The notes beneath the pieces were generated by a model. That model ran no database searches and was not told where the DNA came from. It saw only the letters and a list, made by a program, of their open reading frames with translations. This document shows, one piece after another, positions 31,722 to 44,400 of a stretch of 64,000 bases of DNA. This DNA is from Eukaryota sp. TZLM1-RC. Lineage: Eukaryota; Metamonada: BaSk clade. Where the stretch lies: positions 3,266,550 to 3,330,549 of the forward strand of contig JAUPSS010000004.1 in NCBI GenBank assembly GCA_040285825.1, given 5' to 3'. The position numbers and the translations under genes are program-made. Positions within the stretch are counted from its first letter, which is position 1. Each line of letters starts with the position of its first letter.

Positions 31722-31994
31722 ATTGTCAATAGATTTTAAAAAACATGGTTTTATTGTAATGAAAAACTTTTTTTGTCAAATGAAAAAACAGGTGCTATCC
31801 AAACACTAATACATCCATGGCCATTAAATGACAAAGTTCAATCTAAAACAATGAAAATTGAAACAAGTCTCAAAAACAAATTAACATTAACCAATAAAAC
31901 AACCACTATAAAAACAAAGACTGTCATGTAGTATCAATATTAAATAATGATTAGCAATTGATTGATATACTTAATAAATTACAAATCATTACAA

Positions 31995-33943
<1,949 letters not shown>

Positions 33944-34271
33944 CGAAGTTGCAGGCAAGGCCTGGAATTGTTGATAATTTGAGTGACTTCATAATCATAT
34001 CGTTTACTCAACTTTTGTTTACCCTACGTGTTCATAATGAGATGGAAAGCTGTTGTGGAATTGGACTGAAGTAGGTGTGAATACTTCCTCAATAATTGGA
34101 TGCAATAGTGAGTAAATTATATAAACTTTATTGTTTAATAAAGATTGATATTTGAACACTTCTTTGCCGTTTTGTCTGGGCAGAATGTGTGGAGTGTTTA
34201 ATTCCTACATAAATTGAATGATTAATAGAAATTTATCTAATTAATCTACAATCTTATCAAATTGTTAGACA
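33944..34271. promoter_or_regulatory. Divergent promoter region between VPS4-type gene and prefoldin 3
   Basis: 328 bp between two divergent start codons. AT-rich, no ORF with support. It must hold both promoters; no individual element was assigned. Confidence 0.4.
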
Positions 34272-34826
34272 ATGGCTTCACTTAAAGGAATCAAGGCAGC
34301 AGCACCAAACCCTCGGGGAATCCCTTCCATGTTCTTCATCGAGTCACTCGATCAATTTCTTGCATCTGAAACACCTGAAAACGCCATTCAACAATTTCAT
34401 GACAATTATAGTAGATACAAGTTGCTTGAACAACGTCTCACTACTAGCATAAACTCTCTCAATTCTCGCATTCCTGAGATCGAGAAGAACTTGGCCACTA
34501 TTGATACATTAGAATCCAAAAAGGATGAACAATCATCTCTTCAAGTGGAATATCAACTCTCCGACAATGTTTCTGCAGCCGCTGATGTCGATCTAAGCAA
34601 CAACAAGGTCTGTCTCTGGTTGGGAGCTGATGTTATGGTGGAGTATTCATATGAAGAAGCCAAGAAACTTCTCACCGAAAACCTGACAGCTGCCAAGGCC
34701 AATCTTGAACGTGCCATTGAAGATCTAGATTTTGTTCGTTCTCAAATCACCATTACCGAAGTCAATACCTCCCGTGTGTTCAACTATGATGTTCGTCGTA
34801 GAAGGGAGGCTGAAGCCACCAAGTAG
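34272..34826 (+). CDS. VBP1: Prefoldin subunit 3
   Basis: 184 aa, close to the ~190 aa of the family. Prefoldin is a cytosolic hexameric chaperone that passes nascent actin and tubulin to the CCT chaperonin; subunit 3 is one of its two alpha-type subunits. The N-terminal NPRGIPSMFFIESLDQFL is the family signature. Two long coiled-coil helices (about residues 35-75 and 135-170) flank a central beta-hairpin region around KVCLWLGADVMVEYSYEEA. The C-terminal FNYDVRRRREAE is also typical. Single exon, ATG well placed. Confidence 0.93.
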   Translation: MASLKGIKAAAPNPRGIPSMFFIESLDQFLASETPENAIQQFHDNYSRYKLLEQRLTTSINSLNSRIPEIEKNLATIDTLESKKDEQSSLQVEYQLSDNVSAAADVDLSNNKVCLWLGADVMVEYSYEEAKKLLTENLTAAKANLERAIEDLDFVRSQITITEVNTSRVFNYDVRRRREAEATK

Positions 34827-35135
34827 TGTCTGTTTTATATAATAAATCATTTTGATTAATAGATTCGCTGGGTTAGTTCCAATCACTATTCAAGTGTAGA
34901 TATCATAAAATTTATATAAATAGTTCAATATATACACTAATACACATTCAGAATTAGAGCAGCAAGATCTAAACCATTTTGTTTACACAATCCAGCAAGA
35001 CGGTTCTTTAGCTACATTTCAATGGTCAGTCGATGGATGTGAGTTCAAGTCTAAGGTAGAGCCACACTCGTTGCCCTCAAAGCACGTCAACAAGAATTGT
35101 ATTTTTCATTATTGTTCAGACCAATTTCAATTTCA
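34827..35135. other. Intergenic region
   Basis: 3' flank of prefoldin 3. AT-rich, no gene. It ends in a short tandem AATTTC repeat (about 35122-35140) that became the target of two LINE insertions. Confidence 0.45.
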
Positions 35136-35147
35136 ATTTCAGGTTTT

Positions 35148-35206
35148 CAATGATAGTCGTCCCATTAGTTATGAGTTATAAGTGTGCAAATTCAATAAAT
35201 AAAATT
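35148..35206 (+). mobile_element. Very short LINE family B 3'-UTR insertion (copy B3)
   Basis: Only ~59 bp of the family B 3' end (CAATGATAGTCGTCCCATTA ... TTCAATAAATAAA), flanked by ATTTCAGGTTTT at 35136-35147 and 35207-35218. Confidence 0.8.
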
Positions 35207-35219
35207 ATTTCAGGTTTTT

Positions 35220-35335
35220 TTTTTAAAAACTGGAATATTTATTGAGATAAAAATAACCATCTAGAATTCAATATCCTCCAAACAAGCGTCACTATTACTG
35301 AACCTACTCACAGCATTACGTTCATATTCTACACC
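35220..35335 (-). mobile_element. Short LINE family A 3'-end insertion (copy A5)
   Basis: About 116 bp, sense on the minus strand, encoding the terminal peptide VEYERNAVSRFSNSDACLED and the 3' UTR. It is flanked by TTTCAGGTTTTT at 35208-35219 and 35336-35347, sharing the same target sequence as the adjacent family B insertion. Confidence 0.82.
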
Positions 35336-35402
35336 TTTCAGGTTTTTGGGATATTTTTTTCTAGATTTTTTTATTTCAATTTCTTCAATTTCATGATCGT
35401 TG

Positions 35403-38400
35403 ATGATACTTGATCTCAAAGACTTCTTGAGAATCTCTGTCTGCTCTTTTCTGAATGTAGAACATTCCCTCTTTGAAACTCTCTCATCATCTGGACCTTT
35501 CATCAATATAATTGAATCCTTTCAAAACTCTGCAACAACACCACGACTCTTTTTTCTCCTAAATGACACTTCTTCTGAAATCTCAGTCACAAGCACACTT
35601 CCTCCTTTTTCATATCCTGGCACTGTTGTATACACCATTAAGTTAACCATTTCAACTCTCCCATCGTCTGCTTCTCTTTTGACTTACTACTCCCTCATCC
35701 TCACAGGTAGTGTTATCCCCACCTCTTCTCTTTCCACTTTCTCTAGTCTTCTCCACCATGTTGCACCTCCTCTTCTGGGCCCTCTTGATCGTTCCAAAGC
35801 TACTTCTCTAACCAGAACTTCCACCACTGATACAGTTTTTAAACGTGAAAAGGAATCATACCAGTCCAAAGAATCACCTCAACTCCTACTTGAAACTTCT
35901 ACCCACCTTAACTTAGTTTTGTCGACCCTAACTCTCCGAAATTCCAAATCTAACCCCAACCCTAACCTCAATAAAATTGAGTTTGCATTCCCTCCAATTT
36001 TTGAAATTTTGTTATCTTGTTTGAATATTTCAGATCCCTCGGCATTGGACATTCTATTGCATGACCAAATAGAAGGAAAGTCTGAGCATTCCGGCAAAAC
36101 CAACAATACCCATCATCCTAAATCTGTGTTAGAAAAACAAATCCGGCAAATAGATGGGGGCATTAGGGGGCAAATTCTATTAATTATTCAACGTTGTGTT
36201 TCTAATTGGAGCTCAATGTTGGAAATGATTGAATCAGAAAGTCCGTATGATGACGAAGTTTCCGATCTGGACACGTGTACACAGTTGGTAACCTGTTTTT
36301 CTGATTTTTTCAAACAAAAACACGAGAAACTCTCCTCATTTGTTGATTTTTTCTCTTCTTTTAGAGTCAATATTTGCTTAAAAGTACTTGAATTATTACG
36401 CTCCAATTGCTATTGTGTACTTACCAAACTATTAAAAGATTTGAATAATTCAGCTGAACTTGCGCTAAATAATTTCCACGCTGCCAAAGTGTTACAGCCC
36501 CAATTGTGTAAGCTAGTGTCGTGTGATATTGAGGAATTAGAAAGGTCGATTCCTTCAATTTTTCAGTATTTGTATTTAACTTGGCGACATTCCCAATTAA
36601 TTGAAAGTCCAAATAGTTCAGCCAAGCTCACTTTTATGGTTTCAAAATTAATATGTTTCAGATTGGCAAACTACATTTGCTCACCTGAAATGTTTTCAAA
36701 TATAAAAGCAGTACTAGTTCCTTTAATTTCTACATTAAATACCAATGATGGTATTGTTCTTTTAGAGGTTGCTTTGGATATTAAAGAACGGGTTTTGCTT
36801 TCCTTAAAATTATTAACAATTATTAAATCTGTTTACGTTTCTGCAAGAACCAGGGCCTTAAGCGAGTCTTCTAAATTTATCTGGAAACCAATCACTTCTG
36901 TTTTGACTTTTGTTGACTTTTTTGGAGAACGTTTAACTGATTTGTTGTTCCTAGTGAATATTACTACTGCTTTAGCATCTGTTTCTAGAATGAGTACTAA
37001 TTTTTCCAATGGCGATGCTGAATTTTCCAAGGTTTCTGTGTTAGTTATCAATGCTTTTAATTTAATCAACTCATTATTAAATAGTGTGAATTTATCTATT
37101 GGACTTGTTGGAAAGTGCGATAATTGGGATCAATTTTTTGTTGATTTTAGGCAATCTATTAGGAGTTTTGATGCCGAATTTGCTGATGTTTTGAAAATAT
37201 TTCTTTCCCAAACAGTTTTTAAGCTTTCAATCATATCCCAAATTTCTATATTCGAATTATTTCTGCCAGTTAAACTCATAGGGAGCTCATGCGCTCTTCT
37301 CGTCAACCGAAGTTTATCTGAATTATTCGAATCAATCAATACACATTTACTTAACTTAAAAATAGATTATTCTTCTTTTGTATTATCTTTAAATTCCATA
37401 AATGAGGAAAACTTACCTACTGATTGTTCTATTTCACAACGAATAGCTTCAAAGCTGGACTCTTTGGTTGATCTGGATGTGTCAGCTCTCAGAGTGAGTT
37501 TTCCCTTTGTTTATAACAAATCTGCGTTTTTCTCAAATTTATTTAATTTCACAGTATCATTTTACAAGGAAACAAGTAAAATGGCGCAATTAATTAAAAA
37601 TTTGTCAATTTCCCATTATTTTGAAGATTTTTATGACCATATTAAAGAAACAAATTTACCCTCTCATGAAGGTTCGGATAATCAATCACTTTTTCAATCA
37701 GAGTTTTCTGTTTATAGAAGTAGAAGATCTAGTGTGGCGTCATCTGTAATGAATCATTTGACTAATAAACCAAAACCAAAATTGAAATCAAATTTCTCTA
37801 TTTCTGATTTAATTGATTTTATTGAAACAATTACTGATGATGTGGGTTCTTTTAAGTCAAGTTGTCTTGAAATTATGAACACCATTCTTTCAAAATTCAT
37901 TGCTATTTCTGATAATATTTCACTTTATTTCAATGAATTTAGAACGCCAACGAGTCCATTTTTGGAATTTAAAGAAGGGGCGTTTTCTCTTTCTCGTAAT
38001 TTCTCAACTGCTAACTACTTGTCACGTGACTATTTTGACCTGTCTAGATCAATCAAATCAAGTGATTGCCAGTCAAATTTATTTTTTAATTTAAGTGAAG
38101 ATTTCGTATCGCATGCTCTTTTTGTCAGAACCCACCATTCTAAACTTTCCCTACTTGAGTCTTGCTGTAAAGTTTACAATGACGTTTCCAATTTACCTTC
38201 AGCCATCGCCCTGTTACTGTCATCCCATTCTGATTCTTTATTTGAATTATTAAGTTTTTTATCAAATAAAGTAGTTGGTTTTGCAGATGATCAGTTTTCG
38301 GAACTTTGTTTCGAATTAGAATCAGTTTGTGGTTCAATCACTGAAATAATTGATTCAATCAATTCTTTGATTGATTACATTGATTGCGTTTCAACCATAC

Positions 38401-41400
38401 CACCTCTAAAACCAGTAGTCAACACTCATTTTGATCAATTTTCCAGTCAAATCCAATCTTTTATTAATGCTAGTAGTATTAAAATTCAGAATATCACCAA
38501 GACTGTGATATCAAAGTTAATATTAATTAGGGATAGTGTTCAGTTATCTTTAGGAAGTCCCTTTTGGTTAAGTTTTTGTTGTTTTATCTGGAATTTATTT
38601 AGGAAAAATTTGGAAATGTTTTCATGTGGATTTTTTGAGAAATTATCCCAGTATTTTTGTAATATTTTAGTTTTTGATCTCAAATTTTCAGCAAATGAGC
38701 TTTATCTTGACAATCATAATTCAAATCAATCAACTGTTTCCTTTCTCATCTCCCTCTTCTTCAAATCAATTACAAATTCCCTCCCTCAGACAACTTCCCA
38801 AGCCACTGGTGCTGATTTTGAGTTGCTTAATTCCGAAAATGAATTAGAATTCAACAATAACCAAGCCCAAGATCTTGACGAAAGTGTTGTTGGGCTTTTA
38901 AATTTTGGAAGGTCTTCCCCTTGTGTGGCTTTGGCAGTAGAGGGCGTTTATTCTACTCTAGGTGAAGCTTGCGATAATACAAATATTTGCTTAGATGTTG
39001 TCAAAAATTCTTTATTTAAATGGCAAGAGTATAGCTCAGAACAAGGATCAAAAATGAGCTCAGATTCGGAGAATATTATTGACCATCTTTCTAAATCAAT
39101 CATTTTACGTGATGATCTTTTGAATTCATTAAACAAGGCGTTCAATAACGTTGAAAACAATTTTGTTTACTCATTCATAGTATACACCAAGCAATGTGAG
39201 TCTTCTTTTTTGCATTTGGTGTCGCACACAATGTCTGAATCTTTTTCAATCATTTCTGATTATGTCAACCAGTTATTAACTGAAACTGATTTAGTTTTTG
39301 ACTCTCAGGAACGTGAACTTTTGGAGAATGTTATTTTAAATGCAAATAATCAGGATTATTTCACCTTTGATACTATTTTCTGTTCATTATCTTCTTATAT
39401 TAAAGTTAAATCTTGGATTGAATCTCAATCTGTTTCAGTAATAGAACAATTAGACACTCTATTTGATTTGATTCCTTCAATAGGTACTTATTTTGACAAT
39501 ACTTTTACTAAACTTTTTGAAGAATTCAGCAAAAGAAAGTCTTTTATTTTGAGTTTTTCTTCCGTTTTGTCCAAATTCACTTCGATTATTCATCCACTTT
39601 TACCTAATTTTATTGATTCCGTATTTGCAAAGGGTCAAGATCATGAGTCTCTTGTTCTAGAATTATCCAATGTAGTTTCTAATAATATTGGAAATGGTCA
39701 TGTTGGGCTATTTAATAATGTTTTAACCGAATTTCCGTCTTGGACTAGAATAGGTTCTAATAATGTCATTAATAGTACCAAGAAAACGAATTTAACTAAT
39801 GCGAAGCAATTCTTGACCACCGTACTTGACCGGTTTCCTTTGAATGAGTTTGAAATGATTGAAAAGTTCAGGAAAGTGTTGACTGAATTGGGAAGCTATA
39901 TGTCTTTTTCTTTTGATCATTCTTATTTAGCAAATCTTTTAAATAATTCATCTTTATTTTTGACAAAACTGCGAAATTTCCTGACCTTTGTACAACTTTT
40001 AGAAGATTTATTGGAATTCATTTCATCAATTGATTCTACATTATTCATTGATTTTGAGGCTGATTCAATTATATCCGGTTTAAATAAATTTAAAAACGAA
40101 GATGATTGTTTAAATAAATTTATTGATGATATAATTATTTCAATTGAAGATGTGAATACTGTTTTTCTTTTGTTTAATTCTTTTACTACCAAAAAATCAG
40201 CTGAAAATCTCTTATCCAAACGATACAATATTGAGATTAATTCAGTCAATATCAGTGATTTGTTGTTGGTTTTCTCCAATGATGAGCAATTTTCTAATGC
40301 TTATAACGACTTGTTTCGCCTTTCTGAATATTTATCTATAAGTTCTTTTATTGAAACTAGTAGATGTAGGTTCTCCAACTTTATATTGGAAACAAAATCT
40401 GTAAATTTCAATATCATGAAAGAAAGTTGTCTTGATTGCTGTTTACAAGCTCACCCTGAGCTACTTTCGAAATATTCGGCATTTTTGACAACTTTACCCT
40501 CAAAATTTCAGCTCAATTTTATTACATTACCGTGCTCTCTTCTGGTAACCGCCAGTTATCCAAAGTTTCGTGACATTTTTATTGATGAACTTTCAAATAT
40601 TCATGAAAAATTCACCACTTCAAAGTTCAGTCACCCTGAGCTAATTGTTTATAACACTGAGCTCACCGTTTCCAAGCAAAGTATCGAAAAACTTTATTTT
40701 GTGGTTGAAAACCTTGATTTTGTTTTCATTATTCTATCGCTACTTTCAAATCTGCAATTCACGATTGATACTACCCAAGTTGAATCATTTTTATCAATGA
40801 GAGCTTCAGTTTGTGCAGTTCTTTCTACTATCACTTCATCACATGACATTATCGATGCAATGACGTTTACATCAATCAACATTGATTCGATTTTTGACCT
40901 GCTTGAAACTCAACTTCCCTTGTTGACAAGTCAGCTTGTTCAAATTTCCTCTTATTTAAGTTTAATACCAGTTTTTGATTTTTTCCCTTTTTTTGCCAAA
41001 TTATTATTGTCAATTCGTACTAATATTTCTTTTCCTATTCAATTTGCTTCTATTATTCCTGGTGTTGAAAGTTTAAAATTAGAATATAGATCAAATTTAA
41101 TTAAATTAATTTCTTTTACTGTTAATTCAAAAGAAATATTACTAGTAAAAGAATTGCATTTTGAATCATCAAATTCGAGTTCAATTATCAATGAATTATT
41201 TACTTCTATTGAAAATGAGTTACTTTTATTTTTCAAAAATTCAATTAATGAAGAATCAGATACTGATTTTGAAGATTTTGAAGAAGAGTCTTCATTACCA
41301 CTGTGCTTTTCCTTCTTTAAAGGCAAATCAACTATTGATAATATTCTCAAATCAATCAATAATTCTAATTTTCTTCCTGAATTACCTAAACTTCCAGGAC

Positions 41401-44400
41401 TGTGTCATTTTTCTCTTTTAAATTCTCCAAATTTTTGCCTACTTGGAGATGGTGAGCTCTTTGTTGATGGAAGTTCATTACAACCACCATGTCTAAAATT
41501 TCCCAAATCTTTTTTCGAATCTATTTCCAAGTCCAGCGTTTTAATTATCTGCCATGATTTAATTAATAATGCCATTAATGATTTGATGGTTTTTTCTTAT
41601 CAAAAAACGTGTCTATTTGTTTTTATTAATTCTCCTGATTATTTGGTCAAGAATCAGAATATTTTACTAATTCCAAATAGAATAGTTGTATTATTTCTGT
41701 CTGGCAGATTTTCTGATCTATCCCCGCAAATTCAAGATTTTATTAAATTGGTTCCAAAAAATTTAATTATTGTTTCTAAGTGTTTATTACCTAAGAGCAT
41801 TAGTAAGTTGTTTTCAGCTACTTTTGAATATGGTTCAAAGGAATTAAAACATGCAAATGGCCTCCAAATTTTCAAGGATGCTGATCTTGAAACACCATCC
41901 CTTTCTCCTCACTTGTCAAGTATTTGCAAAATTTTGACCACTATTTCATCTGACAATTACCCAACTTCTAACTATTTAAAAGCTTTACTCTCGTCGAGTT
42001 CAAACCCAACCGAAGTTCCATCAATTTTCGTAAAAGATTGCATTAATTCCATATTAACTAATTTCAATACCATTGTTTTCAATGTTGGAAATCCTTGTTT
42101 TTTGTCAGAATTATTGTCACTACCCCTAATGACAATTTCTGATTTTACATCAACGGCCCAATTGAATTCTATCATAGAATACGACCAATCTTGTGTGATT
42201 TCCATTAATGTGTTTAATTCTAAACTCTTTTCTGTTTTAAATAAGCGACATTTATCAAAACACAAGACTTTGTTATGTCTATATGACTTACCTCTTGATT
42301 TAGTTTCTTCTAGCTTTTTAAATTGTCCATTATTTAATCTTAATAATTCGAAAATCAACACTAATTTCTCCAAGAGCATCCTATTCGTTCCCAATACCTG
42401 CCCTTCAGTCGTGGACTTGACAAAGGGTCAATATTCAAGTACTTTTTTGGCCTCAAAGTCTGTGTTTGCTCCCGTTTATAATACTAAGTATACCACAGTT
42501 AAATCTGTTTCAAAGAGTTTACGTGGGGTGTCACTTGACCAAATTTTTAAGTTTATTAGTGAACACGTCATCAGAATGACTAGTAGAGATCACAATCTTC
42601 CATGTGAAATATTGTATCCCAAATATTCAGCATTTCTGGTCATGATTTTTCTTGACTGTGATGAAGCTGATATGATTGTTCTGTCCTATTTACTTGCCCA
42701 TTCTGGAAAGTACAACACGTCACCACAACTTTCTGATTATATTCGGTTTGTTTTTGCCCAGGATAATCTTAATACACCTCAATCAAGTTTATTGTCACCA
42801 ACTTTGGCTTATACAATTACCCCATTCAAAGCCCAAAATTTGCAAGTATCACCCGAAATTTTCAATTTTTTGTCGGTTTTGGAACAATTATTGACTCTCA
42901 AATGGTCTGAAGAATCTTCATTATGGGCGGAAAGCTTTAATGTGGCTGTTTCCGATTTAAATCTCGAATTAACTCGCCTAATTCATCAAATTTGTCTATT
43001 AATTGCAACATTTGCTCAGTTATACCCAAAAGTTTTTAATACTCTGCCACATTTATTTTATTTATTCGATTTCTTGGCTTCTTTTAAACCAAAGTGTGGC
43101 CGTGGAAAAATTTTCAATTGTATTATTCCCTTTATTTGTTCTAAATTGGGGAGTATAGCATGTGGTTATGAAACTTACCTCTCTGATTGTTTTAATATTA
43201 CGAATGATTTAATTCAAATAACTTGCCAAATTTTCAACTCGAATCATTTATTTGAAGTGAAATCTGTTGAGACTGAGCTTGACTATTGTCTGTTTTATGG
43301 TCGATACTTGCCTATTTTGGAAGGTACTGATTTCGATATGAGATGTGAGTTTTCTAGCGATAATATGAATTTTGGATGTATTACCGATCAGGATTCTTTA
43401 TTTTCTTATTTTGAAGTTCTTTTTTCTTGTATTTTACCAGAAAATTCAGTAATTTTGCCCTCATTTTTAACTTTAATACCCTGTATTCAATCATTTTGTT
43501 TAGCTTGTCCTCTTTCCACTTACTCTCCAGCGTTCTCTATCCAAGGACCTTCCTTTTCTGGAAGGAGAACAGTACTGAATGCATTGAAATTTGTTTGTAG
43601 TGACTCAATATTAATTGATGCGGCCACTTTAAGAGTTAAAATTGATCCCCACCTCAAAATTTGGACTTGTCAGTCTGAATTGACACATTTAACCACTCTA
43701 CTTACTCATCAATTTACTCAATTCATGCCTCTCTTAACAGCTGATAACATTAGTCATGGCATTATGAATCTGGTCCATGTGTTGTCACTGAACACAGAAC
43801 TAACCTGTTGCATAGGTGCTTATGCTTGGGTTCCTAACCTAATGACGTCTTGGTTGGAGTCATTGACAAGTTCTAGGAAGGTCTTAAGGGGTGCTTTGAG
43901 TGGTTTGCACAAGGATAATCGTTTTTCACAGTTAGCTAACCATTTAGATTTCCTACAACAACGCTATTCATTGACAAAATCCAATGACCTCACTAGTGAA
44001 GTACCCAATATATTATCTAGAATAGGTGAATGTCAGTTGTTAATGGACGAAATTCCCAAAACTTTAGAAAACTTGTTGATGGAACAAGAAGATCTAAGGT
44101 CAAGTTTGGTCTCCACAACAGGTCAAATTTCATCAATCAAAGATTATTATGAGCCTTATTTAGCCATCGCACATGAGGCTCTTGAATCTGCTTTTGATAC
44201 AAATTCCCTTGCAGGATTATACTCAGTTGCTAGACCCACCCCAATGATGCTCGTACTTGCAAAAGTTGTCCTATATCTCATTTCCGATTCCACAATGGAG
44301 CTATCAGAATCATCAATGCGATGGTCTACATTTAGGCTTCTACTGTTATCTCTTGATAAACTACATGACAAACTATCAAATCTAGATCTTGCCAAGCTGC

